Origin: Actinomycetes bacterium
GTDB taxonomy: Bacteria; Actinomycetota; Acidimicrobiia; Acidimicrobiales; RAAP-2
DNA: 49,659 nt
Reading direction: 5' to 3'
Assembly: GCA_021782915.1 (NCBI GenBank)
Contig: JAJXUK010000011.1
Span: 1 to 49,659 of the forward strand
Position numbers and translations under genes: made by a program. The notes under the pieces were generated by a model. It searched no databases. It worked only from the letters and a program-made list of their open reading frames with translations, and was not told where the DNA came from. This document shows, piece after piece, positions 8,043-15,984 of this stretch. The first letter of the stretch is position 1; the number at the start of each line of letters is the position of its first letter.

Positions 8043-8682
8043 GCTGCTCCTCTCGGGACTCAAAGTAGTCTCGCGCCGCACGCACGAAGCTCGCCACTCG
8101 GCTCGCGTCCTTGCGTCCCGGCTGGCTCTCGGTGCCGCTCGCCGCGTCACAGCCCCACGCACCCACCGAGGCAAGGACCCCCGCGACGTTCTGCCCGTTC
8201 AGCCCCCCCGCCACGATGAGCGCGCCGGGCCAGTCGACGGCATGGATGTCAGTCCACTCCTGCTCGCGTCCCGAGCCCGGATGAGGTCCGTCGAGCAGGT
8301 AGGCCTCAGCCGCCTCGAGGGTCCCGAGGGGTCCCAGCTCGTTGACGCCGACGGCTCGGATGAGGGCCACGCCGTGATCTCGGGCCAGCTCGTGGGTACT
8401 CGCAGGAAGCGGTCCGTGCACCTGCACGGCGTCCAGCTCCAGTTCCGAGAGTGTGCGACGCAGCTCGGCGTCACTCGTCTGGCGCAGCACGCCCACGCGC
8501 ACCACCGAGGCGGGCACGGCGTGCAGCACTGAGCGAGCCCGCTCGTGGCTCACGCGCCGCGAGGAGCGCGCGAGGATGACTCCCACGGCGTTCGCTCCGG
8601 CCGCCACGACCAGTTCAGCGTCGTCCTCGGTCGTGACGCCACACACCTTGATCAGGTATTTTTGTGCCAGCAGCTCAGCCAC
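8035..8682 (-). CDS. trpF: Phosphoribosylanthranilate isomerase
   Basis: This 215-residue TIM-barrel enzyme performs the Amadori rearrangement of N-(5-phosphoribosyl)anthranilate. [13 protein letters not shown] carries the catalytic Cys, DAVQVHG is the conserved mid-barrel motif and the C-terminal half has [11 protein letters not shown] and the phosphate-binding CDAASGTES (usually DVSSGVE). It overlaps trpC (8675-8682) and trpB. Many actinobacteria lack a separate trpF and use PriA for both pathways; a dedicated trpF inside the operon suggests that in this organism PriA/HisA need not serve tryptophan synthesis. Confidence 0.93.
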   Translation of the reverse strand: MAELLAQKYLIKVCGVTTEDDAELVVAAGANAVGVILARSSRRVSHERARSVLHAVPASVVRVGVLRQTSDAELRRTLSELELDAVQVHGPLPASTHELARDHGVALIRAVGVNELGPLGTLEAAEAYLLDGPHPGSGREQEWTDIHAVDWPGALIVAGGLNGQNVAGVLASVGAWGCDAASGTESQPGRKDASRVASFVRAARDYFESREEQRG

Positions 8683-9469
8683 GGGCCCGCCGCTCGACCG
8701 CGGCGAAGGCTCTCACCAGCTCGCGCGGCTGCGCCGAGCGCACGAAGGCCTCGCCTACCAGCACCGCGTCGCATCCGGCGCCGGCCACTCGTGCGACGTC
8801 CTCCACCGAGTTCAGTCCCGACTCGGCCACCGCGAGCACCTGTGGGGGCAGCCCCGCCACGAGCGCGCCGGCTCGCCCGGGGTCCACCTCGAAGGTTCTC
8901 AGATCGCGCTGATTGACCCCGATGACGTGCGCACCGGCGTTTAGGGCCCGGGCGACCTCGGTCTCGTCGTGCACCTCCACCAGGGCGGCCAGGTCGCACG
9001 CGTGGGCAATCTCCAGGAACTGAGCCAACTCCGCGTCGCTCAGGGCCGCCACGATCAGCAGCACCGCACTGGCTCCCATCTGCGCGGCGTCCAGCACGTC
9101 ATTGGCGCTCACGGTGAAGTCTTTGCGCAGCACCGGCACCTCAACGCGCGAGGCCGCCACCGCCACATCCTGGCTCGAGCCCGAGAAGAAGTCGGCGTCC
9201 GTCAGCACCGACAGCGCCGCACAGCCGCCGGCGACGTAGGCCTCGGCCAGCTCTGCCACGTCCAGCTCATCATTGAGCCAGCCCTGAGACGGCGAGCGCC
9301 GCTTGATCTCCGCGATCACCGCCACGTGGCCCAAGTCACGCGCGAGGGCGTCAGTGAACGAGGCTCCACTCCGGCGCACGTGGCCGATGCGGTCTCGCCA
9401 CACCCGCGTGTCACGCGCGGCCCGGGCGCGATGCGCGTCCAGGATCGTGTCCAGGTAGGTCGCGGCCAT
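8675..9469 (-). CDS. trpC: Indole-3-glycerol-phosphate synthase
   Basis: This 264-residue TIM-barrel enzyme closes the indole ring by decarboxylating CdRP. VIAEIKRRSPSQGWL carries the first catalytic Lys, LRKDFTVS the second, and VLAVAESGLNSVEDV and CDAVLVGEAFVRS form the C-terminal phosphate site. The ATG at 9469 lies six bases downstream of a TACGAT -10 box, so the message is probably leaderless. It is the first gene of trpC-F-B-A; no anthranilate synthase gene is nearby. Confidence 0.95.
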   Translation of the reverse strand: MAATYLDTILDAHRARAARDTRVWRDRIGHVRRSGASFTDALARDLGHVAVIAEIKRRSPSQGWLNDELDVAELAEAYVAGGCAALSVLTDADFFSGSSQDVAVAASRVEVPVLRKDFTVSANDVLDAAQMGASAVLLIVAALSDAELAQFLEIAHACDLAALVEVHDETEVARALNAGAHVIGVNQRDLRTFEVDPGRAGALVAGLPPQVLAVAESGLNSVEDVARVAGAGCDAVLVGEAFVRSAQPRELVRAFAAVERRARG

Positions 9470-9475
9470 TGGATG

Positions 9476-9515
9476 ATCGTACTGGGAGCCTTCAGGGGAG
9501 CCGCGCGACTAACTT
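9476..9515. promoter_or_regulatory. Divergent trpC / trpD promoter pair
   Basis: On the minus strand TACGAT (9481-9476) stands six bases before the trpC ATG. On the plus strand TAACTT (9510-9515) stands six bases before an ATG at 9522. Both fit leaderless initiation at the start codon. No TrpR-like palindrome was found between them. Confidence 0.55.
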
Positions 9516-9521
9516 GTCGCT

Positions 9522-9554
9522 ATGCACACGCCGAGCGCGGGCCGACCGACGTGA
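9522..9554 (+). CDS. 10-codon leaderless upstream ORF coupled to trpD
   Basis: The ATG sits exactly six bases after TAACTT, the same spacing as at leaderless genes in this window. It encodes M-H-T-P-S-A-G-R-P-T and stops at TGA 9552-9554, which overlaps the trpD GTG (9551-9553) as GTGA. This is the same coupling arrangement used by the annotated operons here. The peptide has no tryptophan codons, so classic attenuation is unlikely. It probably serves to bring ribosomes to the poorly marked trpD start. Confidence 0.45.
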   Translation: MHTPSAGRPT

Positions 9555-10570
9555 TCGACTCGTTCACCACCGAGGTGCTGCAGCCGCTGGTGCGCGGCAC
9601 CGATCTCGAGCGCGACCAGGCCCGCGACGCGCTCGGCACGATTCTGGAGGGCCTCGTCGAGCCCGTCCTGATCTCCAGCTTCCTCACCGCGCTCACCGCC
9701 AAGGGCGAGACCGCCGCGGAGATGACCGGATTCGTGGATGCCATGATGAGCGCCGCGACCACCTTCCAGGTCTCGCAAGACGCCGTGGACATCGTGGGTA
9801 CGGGCGGCGACCAGCTCCACACGGTGAACATCTCCACCATGGCCTCGCTGGTCGTTGCCGGCTGCGGTGTGCCGGTGGCCAAGCACGGCAACCGCGCGGC
9901 CTCCTCGTCGGTGGGCTCGGCGGACGTGCTCGAGGCACTCGGCGTGCGACTCGACGCGCCGGCCGACGTCGTGCGCCAGTGCGTGGACGAGGCCGGCATC
10001 GGCTTCATGTACGCCCCGACGTTTCATCCCGCCCTGGGCAACCTGGTCCCCATCCGCCGGGCCCTGGGCTTTCGCACCATCTTCAACGTCCTGGGACCGC
10101 TCGCCAATCCCGCCCGCGTGCGTCGCTCGGTCATTGGCGTGGCCCAGGCGCACCTGCTCGACTCGATGGCCCACGTCGTCCACGCCCGGGGCACCACCTT
10201 GAGCGTCCTGGTGCACGCCGACGACGGGTTGGACGAGCTCTCGCTCGGCACGTCCTCCAGCGTGCACGAGATCCGTCCCGACGGCGTGCGGGTTCGCGAC
10301 CTGGACGCCGGCGCCGAGCTCGGTCTGCACCACAGTGCGGCGAGCATCCGCGGGGGTGACACGGCCCACAACGTCGCCGTGGTCCGCGCGTTCCTCGAAG
10401 GCACGCCCGGACCCGTCTTCGACGTGGCCTGCGCGAACGCCGCGCTGGCGCTCATGGTGGCCGAGCGTGCCGAGAGCCTCTCGACGGGCTTCACGATGGC
10501 GCGAGCGGCCGTGCTCGACGGGCGCGCCGCGCGCGCGCTCGAGCGCCTGGTGCAGGTGTCGAACTCCTAG
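9551..10570 (+). CDS. trpD: Anthranilate phosphoribosyltransferase
   Basis: This 339-residue enzyme transfers phosphoribose from PRPP to anthranilate. The PRPP-binding glycine motif GTGGDQLHTVNIST, the KHGNRAASSSVGSADVLEALG anthranilate/PRPP segment and NVLGPLANP are intact. The GTG at 9551 gives a start VIDSFTTEVLQPL and the family's usual length. It lacks a good ribosome-binding site and instead overlaps the stop of a leaderless 10-codon ORF. It is transcribed away from trpC and ends by sharing a CTAG with the convergent gene. Confidence 0.93.
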   Translation: MIDSFTTEVLQPLVRGTDLERDQARDALGTILEGLVEPVLISSFLTALTAKGETAAEMTGFVDAMMSAATTFQVSQDAVDIVGTGGDQLHTVNISTMASLVVAGCGVPVAKHGNRAASSSVGSADVLEALGVRLDAPADVVRQCVDEAGIGFMYAPTFHPALGNLVPIRRALGFRTIFNVLGPLANPARVRRSVIGVAQAHLLDSMAHVVHARGTTLSVLVHADDGLDELSLGTSSSVHEIRPDGVRVRDLDAGAELGLHHSAASIRGGDTAHNVAVVRAFLEGTPGPVFDVACANAALALMVAERAESLSTGFTMARAAVLDGRAARALERLVQVSNS

Positions 10571-11082
10571 AGCAGCCGCAGCTCGGCCCGATAGCGCCGC
10601 GCGTTCTCGACGTAGAGCTGGGCCGCCGCCGCGATGGACTCGGCGTCCGAGGCACCCTCCTTGATGCTCGCGGGCACCCCGACGGCGAGGGCACCGGCGG
10701 GCACGACGGTGCGATTGCGCACCACTGCCCCGGCGGCCACGGTGGCGCCGGGGTGCACCTCGACGTGGTGCAGCACCACCGAGCCCGATCCGACCAGCGC
10801 TCCGTCAAAGATGGTGCAGCCCTCCAGGTGCGCGTTGTGGCCCACCACGCAGTCACTGCCGACAACCGTCGGGAACTCGGCGACGGCGTGCACGATGGTG
10901 CCATCCTGGATCGACGTGCGCTCGCCGATCATGATCGTGCCGTAGTCGCCACGCAGCACGGCACTCGGCCAGATACTCGCGTGCGCCCCAATGCGCACGT
11001 CACCGATCACCACGGCGTCTGGATGCACGAAGGCCTCGGGATGGATGTCCGGCGTGCGATCGCCCAGTGCGTAGATCGGCAT
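10567..11082 (-). CDS. Gamma-carbonic-anhydrase-family left-handed beta-helix protein
   Basis: A 171-residue hexapeptide-repeat protein of the PaaY/CaiE/gamma-CA family (for example IGDVRIGAHASIWPSAVLRGD, then VGSDCVVGHNAHLEGC). Two of the usual metal-binding His positions are seen (His65 in GTIVHA and His82 in VGHNA). The third, normally in LHGC, is Glu87 here with a His two residues earlier, so carbonic anhydrase activity is uncertain. The ATG at 11082 has GAGGAG four bases upstream; the longer in-frame extension is not needed. Its stop codon shares the tetranucleotide CTAG with the trpD stop. Confidence 0.8.
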   Translation of the reverse strand: MPIYALGDRTPDIHPEAFVHPDAVVIGDVRIGAHASIWPSAVLRGDYGTIMIGERTSIQDGTIVHAVAEFPTVVGSDCVVGHNAHLEGCTIFDGALVGSGSVVLHHVEVHPGATVAAGAVVRNRTVVPAGALAVGVPASIKEGASDAESIAAAAQLYVENARRYRAELRLL

Positions 11083-11096
11083 GGCTCCTCCTCGAG

Positions 11097-11282
11097 CTAG
11101 TGATGGCCCAGCCACGAAACTAACTGGTAGAGCCGGTAGGCGAGATAGATGATCGTCACCACGATGAAGAAGCGCCACCGAAGTGGAATCGGCTCACGCG
11201 CCGGCTCGGTCACCGGGTTGCCACACACCTCACACACCTCGCCCTCGACCGGGCGATCACAGTGCTCGCACCACGCCGCCAT
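11097..11282 (-). CDS. 61-residue zinc-ribbon, single-TM membrane protein
   Basis: A short protein with two CxxC pairs (Cys5/Cys8 and Cys17/Cys20), which would bind one zinc, then a basic patch and one hydrophobic helix at about residues 36-55. Its ATG overlaps the der TGA by one base (TGATG), so it is translated with the ribosome-assembly GTPase gene. The coding pattern and tight spacing to both neighbours support a real gene. Function is unknown; zinc-ribbon anchors of this kind are common and uninformative. Confidence 0.7.
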   Translation of the reverse strand: MAAWCEHCDRPVEGEVCEVCGNPVTEPAREPIPLRWRFFIVVTIIYLAYRLYQLVSWLGHH

Positions 11283-12601
11283 CAGTCGACGCGGACCCGA
11301 ATCTTCACCGGGGTCGAGCCGAGCTCGAAGCGCTCTCGCAGGCTGCGCTCCACGTAGCGCAGATACGTCGGCGCGAGGCGACCTGAGGCGAAGAGCGTGA
11401 AGGTGGGAGGCTCGCTCGCGCCCTGCACGGCATATCGGATCCGCCCCGTTGGCGACGGCTGCTTGGTCTGCAGGTCCCGGACGGCACGATTGAGCGCCCC
11501 CGTGGGAATGCGTGTCGAGTAGTCGCTGGCCGCGACGGCGAGCGCGGGCAGGAGCTTGTGCACCCCACGCCCGGATGTGGCGGTGGTCTTGATCACGGGC
11601 GCGTCGCCCAGGAACGCCAGACGCTCCGCCAGGCCCGACAGGACCGCCGGACGCTCCTCCGTGGCCACCAGCTCCCACTTGTTGAGCACCACGATGGCCG
11701 GACATCCCGCCCCCGCGATTCTCTCGGCGAGTCGCTGGTCCTGCCCGGTGGCTCCCACGGTGGCGTCGATCACCAGCACCGCGAGATTGGCGCGGTCCAG
11801 CGCCTCCAGGCTGCGCAGGGTGGCGTAGGTCTCCAGTCCCGCCTCGGTCCTGGCTCGACGGCGCATGCCCGCGGTGTCGATGAAGCGAATGGGCCCGTCC
11901 GCTGTCTCGATCACGGTGTCAATCGCGTCGCGGGTGGTGCCCGGCAAGTCGTGCACGACGGAGCGCTCCTCGCCGATGATGCGATTGAAGAGCGTGGACT
12001 TGCCCACGTTGGGCCGGCCCACGATGGCCACGCGCAGCACTCCGTCATCTGACTCGGTCTCCGGCGGCGCCTCCGGAGCAGCCTCGCGCGCACTCGACTC
12101 GGGCGCTGGCACGATTCGCTCCACGACTGCGTCCAGCAGATCCCCCGCCCCCCGACCGTGCAGGGCGCTCACCGCGAAGGGCTCGCCGACGCCCAACTGG
12201 AGGAACTCCCAGATCTGGGCATCGTGAGCGGCGTCGTCCACCTTGTTCACCACCAGCATCACCGGGCGATGGCTGCGCAGCGCCCACCGGGCGGCCTGCA
12301 CGTCCTCGTCCACGACCCCAGTCGTGGCGTCGACCACCAGCAGCACGAGATCGGCCTCGTTGATCGCTGCTTCAGCCTGACGGGAGATCTTGGACTGCAG
12401 GTCGTCGCCCGTGGCTGTCCAGCCACCGGTGTCAACGACATCAAAGGCGACGCCGGACCACTCGGCCTCGACGCTCTTGCGGTCCCGAGTGACTCCCCGC
12501 TGCTGCTCGACGACGGCGATGCGCCGCCCGGCCAGGCGATTGAGCAGTGAGCTCTTGCCCACGTTGGGCCGGCCCACAATGACGACCTGGGGACGACTCA
12601 C
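11282..12601 (-). CDS. der: Ribosome-assembly GTPase Der (EngA)
   Basis: A 439-residue protein with two tandem GTPase domains and a KH-like C-terminus, needed for 50S subunit maturation. The two G1 loops are GRPNVGKSS (about 10-18) and GRPNVGKST (about 195-203). DTGG and DTAGM are the two G3 motifs, and NKVD and NKWE the two G4 motifs. The tail PTYLRYVERSLRERFELGSTPVKIRVR is the KH domain. The GTG start overlaps the stop of the radical-SAM gene as GTGA. The acidic linker between the G domains (about 165-187) is rich in Pro/Glu/Ala. Confidence 0.96.
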   Translation of the reverse strand: MSRPQVVIVGRPNVGKSSLLNRLAGRRIAVVEQQRGVTRDRKSVEAEWSGVAFDVVDTGGWTATGDDLQSKISRQAEAAINEADLVLLVVDATTGVVDEDVQAARWALRSHRPVMLVVNKVDDAAHDAQIWEFLQLGVGEPFAVSALHGRGAGDLLDAVVERIVPAPESSAREAAPEAPPETESDDGVLRVAIVGRPNVGKSTLFNRIIGEERSVVHDLPGTTRDAIDTVIETADGPIRFIDTAGMRRRARTEAGLETYATLRSLEALDRANLAVLVIDATVGATGQDQRLAERIAGAGCPAIVVLNKWELVATEERPAVLSGLAERLAFLGDAPVIKTTATSGRGVHKLLPALAVAASDYSTRIPTGALNRAVRDLQTKQPSPTGRIRYAVQGASEPPTFTLFASGRLAPTYLRYVERSLRERFELGSTPVKIRVRVD

Positions 12602-13971
12602 GATGGCACACCGGCCGGCGCCGCGACCTCATCGAGCACCCGACGTAGGTCGAATCCGGTGGTGGGCACGGTGCGCACCGCACGCGGAAGGTCCTCCAGC
12701 GTGGTCCCGTCCAGGAAGCGGCCCTCGTTCACGCAGACGTCGGGCACCAGCACCAGGGCATCCTCGTCGAGCTCGCTCAGGGCGCGAGCCAGGTCGTGGC
12801 CGGTGAGCAGACCCGCCACCTTGATGTTGCCGCCGAAGTAGGTGTTGGTCACCGCGCGCACGCTCACGCGCTCGTATCCAGCCTCGTCTATCAGTTCGCT
12901 GAGCAGCGGCGCGGCGTACTCGCCGGTGAGCAGCACCGTGGACGCGCCCGCACGGGCCCCGGACTCGCCGCGCGTGGCCCGGTACCCCCACGCCGGAGCG
13001 CCGTCCACACTCTGGAAGAACCCCGTGCCCAGCGTGCTCATCGGAGTCCTCTCGCGAAAGCTCTGGCGGAAGGCCGCCACCATGCCGATGCCGTTCTCGG
13101 CGTCGTCCAGGCTGTCGTACTGGGTCGCCGACGGCACCTCTAGGCCGGCCACGAGATAGAACTCGTCGCTCGCCGCGATCGACACCCGCACGCCGATCTC
13201 TCGGGCGAGGGCGGCGTAGCGCTCGACCAGGGCCACACTGGCCCGTGCCTCCTCCGGCGTGTGCGCGCGCATGTTCGACTCGAGGGAGAAGTCGCTGACG
13301 CCCACCGGAACGACCGCCAGGGAAGCCAGGGATCCATAGGTGCTCAGCACGTCCAGCAGGGTGGACTCCAGCGCGTCGGCGTCGTTGACGCCCGGGCAGA
13401 GCACCACCTGGCCGTGGACGTCGATGCCGGCCCCCAGCAGCTCGCTGAGCCAGCGCAAACTCGTAGCGCCGCGCGGGTTGCGCAGCATCTCGGCCCGCAA
13501 CTGCGGATCGGTGGTGTGGATCGAGACGTACAGCGGCGAGAGTCGCTCCTCGATAACGCGTTCCAGGTCGAGCTCCGTGAAGCGCGTGAGCGTGGTGAAG
13601 TTGCCGTACAGGAAGGACAGGCGATAGTCGTCGTCCTTCACGTAGAGCGATCGGCGCAGCCCCTTGGGCAGCTGATAGATGAAGCAGAACGAACAGTGGT
13701 TGTCGCAGGTGCGAATCCGATCAAAGACCGCCGAGTCGATCGACAGTCCCAGTGGGGCGCCAGCGGGCTTCTCGATCACGACCTTGCGCGTCAGCGCGTC
13801 GCCCTCGCGGCGCACGAGCAGCTCGACTCGCTCGGCGTCCACCAGCTGCTGGTATTCGATGATGTCCGTCGGGGCGCGTCCGTTCACGCTCACAAGCTCG
13901 TCGCCCACCGCGACGTTCGCCCGGGACGCGGGAGACGAGTCAGAAATGGAGGAAATCCGGGCGCCCGTCAC
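12598..13971 (-). CDS. PDZ / radical-SAM / DUF512 protein
   Basis: A 457-residue protein with an N-terminal PDZ-like region (SPASRANVAVGDELVSVNG), then a CX3CX2C cluster motif (Cys89, Cys93, Cys96 in CDNHCSFCF) predicted to hold a 4Fe-4S cluster, and a DUF512 C-terminus (TGFFQSVDGAP, VTNTYFGGNIKVAGLLTG). Genes of this architecture are often beside der, as here, but I know of no proven reaction. The GTG at 13971 is six bases after TAGGCT, so the transcript is probably leaderless. GTGA overlap with der implies co-translation. Confidence 0.85.
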   Translation of the reverse strand: MTGARISSISDSSPASRANVAVGDELVSVNGRAPTDIIEYQQLVDAERVELLVRREGDALTRKVVIEKPAGAPLGLSIDSAVFDRIRTCDNHCSFCFIYQLPKGLRRSLYVKDDDYRLSFLYGNFTTLTRFTELDLERVIEERLSPLYVSIHTTDPQLRAEMLRNPRGATSLRWLSELLGAGIDVHGQVVLCPGVNDADALESTLLDVLSTYGSLASLAVVPVGVSDFSLESNMRAHTPEEARASVALVERYAALAREIGVRVSIAASDEFYLVAGLEVPSATQYDSLDDAENGIGMVAAFRQSFRERTPMSTLGTGFFQSVDGAPAWGYRATRGESGARAGASTVLLTGEYAAPLLSELIDEAGYERVSVRAVTNTYFGGNIKVAGLLTGHDLARALSELDEDALVLVPDVCVNEGRFLDGTTLEDLPRAVRTVPTTGFDLRRVLDEVAAPAGVPS

Positions 13972-13977
13972 CGCTCC

Positions 13978-14011
13978 AGCCTAATGGTGCCTCGAGACGC
14001 CTCACTAGGCT
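13978..14011. promoter_or_regulatory. Compact divergent promoters for the DUF512 gene and ispH
   Basis: Two identical hexamers TAGGCT face away from each other: 13983-13978 on the minus strand and 14006-14011 on the plus strand. Each is six bases from its GTG start (13971 and 14018). Only 46 bases separate the two start codons, so the -35 region of each promoter lies on or beyond the other's -10. Confidence 0.6.
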
Positions 14012-14017
14012 GAGCGC

Positions 14018-15055
14018 GTGGACGTCGACCAGGTACTGCTCGCCGCGCCCCGAGGCTTCTGTGCGGGTGTCGAGAAGGCGATAAAGGCACTGGACTGGAT
14101 GACGCGGGTCTTTGAGCCGCCGGTGTACTGCTACCACGAGATCGTGCACAATCGCTTCGTGGTCCAGCACTTCACCTCGCTGGGCGTCGTCTTCGTCGAT
14201 GACGTGGCCCACGTGCCCGACGGCGCGCCGGTGATGCTCTCGGCCCACGGTTCCCCGCCCCAGATCATCGAGGCGGCCCGGCGGGCCGGAGGCACCGTCA
14301 TCGACGCGGTCTGCCCGCTGGTGACCAAGGTCCACCACGAGCTCAAGGTTCGCGCACGCAAGGGCTACCAGGTTCTCTACGTCGGCCACGAGGGTCACGA
14401 GGAGGCGGTCGGCACGATGGCCGTGGCGCCCGAGGCGGTCCACCTCATCGAGTCCCTCTCGGACATCGACGCCCTGGCCGGGCTCGAGGGACCGGTGGCC
14501 CTGCTGAGCCAGACCACGCTGAGCCTGGACGAGTGGCAGCATTTGCGTGACTACGCCGAGGAGGTGTTCCCCGAGATCTGGATGCCGAATCGCAGCGACC
14601 TGTGCTTTGCCACCACCAATCGCCAGGCGGCGTTGCGTGCCATCGCGGCGCGAGCTGACGCCGTGATCGTCATCGGCTCGGCCAACTCCTCCAACACGGT
14701 GGCCCTGGCGACGGTGGCCGCCGCCAGCGGCTGTGCGCGGGTGCTTCGCGTGAACTCGGCTGACGAGATGCCCGAGGACCTGAGTGGCGTTGTCGCGGTC
14801 ACCGCGGGGGCCTCGGCGCCCGAGTCGCTCGTCGAGCAGGTCGTGGCGCGCCTGTCGCCGCGCCGGGGGGTCGAGGTGTACACGGCCACCGTGGAGGATG
14901 AGTACTTCCCTCCCCCACCCGAGCTGCGCGAGGCGCTGCGCGCCTTGGCCGCCGTGCTCGACGTGATGCTGGACACGCCGGTGGGCTCCAGCTTTGATCC
15001 CACGGTCGATCGAGAGTTCACCGCCGCTCAGGTCCTCGCCGGCTCGGAGCGCTAG
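14018..15055 (+). CDS. ispH: 4-hydroxy-3-methylbut-2-enyl diphosphate reductase
   Basis: This 345-residue iron-sulfur enzyme makes IPP and DMAPP in the last step of the MEP isoprenoid pathway. The three cluster cysteines are visible: Cys15 in PRGFCAGVEKA, Cys99 in DAVCPLVTKVH and Cys196 in DLCFATTNRQ. His44 and His77, and the glutamate of HEGHEEAVG, match the active site. The GTG at 14018 follows TAGGCT by six bases, so it is probably leaderless. The C-terminal tail beyond the catalytic core is slightly extended. Confidence 0.95.
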   Translation: MDVDQVLLAAPRGFCAGVEKAIKALDWMTRVFEPPVYCYHEIVHNRFVVQHFTSLGVVFVDDVAHVPDGAPVMLSAHGSPPQIIEAARRAGGTVIDAVCPLVTKVHHELKVRARKGYQVLYVGHEGHEEAVGTMAVAPEAVHLIESLSDIDALAGLEGPVALLSQTTLSLDEWQHLRDYAEEVFPEIWMPNRSDLCFATTNRQAALRAIAARADAVIVIGSANSSNTVALATVAAASGCARVLRVNSADEMPEDLSGVVAVTAGASAPESLVEQVVARLSPRRGVEVYTATVEDEYFPPPPELREALRALAAVLDVMLDTPVGSSFDPTVDREFTAAQVLAGSER

Positions 15056-15080
15056 ATCGGGCTGGCCAAGGGGGCTTCGG

Positions 15081-15086
15081 TATACT
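15081..15086 (+). promoter_or_regulatory. -10 element (TATACT) upstream of the glycosyltransferase gene
   Basis: TATACT is a near-consensus -10 box. It would start RNA near 15093 and give a leader of about 90 nt before the ATG at 15183. No clear -35 was found. Confidence 0.4.
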
Positions 15087-15182
15087 GCTGCCTGGTGAAT
15101 TGCGCTCCCGGGCCGGGAGTGACGCGGACTCACCCGGGCTCCACGCACGGCGCGTGGCCCTCGACGACTGATCAAGGACGCC

Positions 15183-15983
15183 ATGGCCAGCCAGAACCTC
15201 GAGAAGCGACGACTCGGACGCCTGCGCAACTACGTGATCGAGCAAGCCCTGGCCCGCTTCGACGCGGACTATCCCGACTTTTCACCCGAGCCCATCGTCG
15301 TCTCGATCTGTGCCTACGAAGAGGAGGGCAACATCGGGGCCGTGCTGGAGGCCCTGCCCGAGACGGTGCACGGACAGGACTACACCGTGCTGGTCGTCGT
15401 GGACGGGGGCGAGGACAAGACCGCGGAGATCGCTCGCAGCTTCTCGCAGGTCAAGGTGATCGAGTTTCCGGCGAACCTGGGTCACGGCGTGGCCCTGCAG
15501 GTCACCTACCGCTACTGCATCGAGCACGCAGTGAAGTACGTGGTGACCCTCGACGCCGACGGGCAGAATGACCCGGGCGAGATCCCCGACGTCCTCGAGC
15601 CCCTGCTCGAGGATCGCGCGGACTTCGTGGTGGCGAGCCGGCGTCTGGGTCAGGACCGCACGAGTGACCCGATCCGCAAGGCCGGGGTCATCTTCTTCTC
15701 CTTCATCATGAACCGCATGACGGGCGCCACGCTCACGGACACCTCGACGGGCTACCGGGCACTGCGCGTGTCGATGCTCGCGGACGTCATCGACCGCCTG
15801 ACCCAGGAGCAGTACCAAACAGCCGAGCTGCTGATCACGTGTCTAAAGCGCGGCTGGCGCTCTGGAGAAGTGCCCACCGTGTGGCATCCGCGCCAGAGCG
15901 GCACGACCAAGAAGGGCGCGAACTGGCTCTTCGGCCTGCGCTACTTCATGGTCGTCTTCGGCACCTGGTGGCGCGAGCGCTAG
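15183..15983 (+). CDS. Family 2 glycosyltransferase, polyprenol-phosphate sugar synthase-like
   Basis: A 266-residue GT-A glycosyltransferase. VVSICAYEEEGNI opens the nucleotide-binding fold, VVVDGGEDKT follows, and TLDADGQNDP supplies the DxD metal motif. TSTGYRALR resembles the acceptor region of dolichol/undecaprenyl-phosphate mannosyl- or glucosyltransferases (DPM1/DpgS-like). There are no C-terminal transmembrane segments, so it is probably a soluble or peripherally bound enzyme acting on a lipid carrier or nascent glycan. The sugar donor cannot be predicted. The ATG at 15183 is preceded by AAGGACGCC. Confidence 0.8.
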   Translation: MASQNLEKRRLGRLRNYVIEQALARFDADYPDFSPEPIVVSICAYEEEGNIGAVLEALPETVHGQDYTVLVVVDGGEDKTAEIARSFSQVKVIEFPANLGHGVALQVTYRYCIEHAVKYVVTLDADGQNDPGEIPDVLEPLLEDRADFVVASRRLGQDRTSDPIRKAGVIFFSFIMNRMTGATLTDTSTGYRALRVSMLADVIDRLTQEQYQTAELLITCLKRGWRSGEVPTVWHPRQSGTTKKGANWLFGLRYFMVVFGTWWRER

Positions 15984-15984
15984 A

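Noticed and set aside
6798-8219. 473-codon plus-strand frame over trpB/trpF
   Set aside because: Shadow of trpB; no domain, no start signal, and it spans two firmly assigned genes.
9522-9554. Classical trp attenuator at trpD
   Set aside because: The short ORF contains no Trp codons and no competing terminator hairpin lies between it and trpD.
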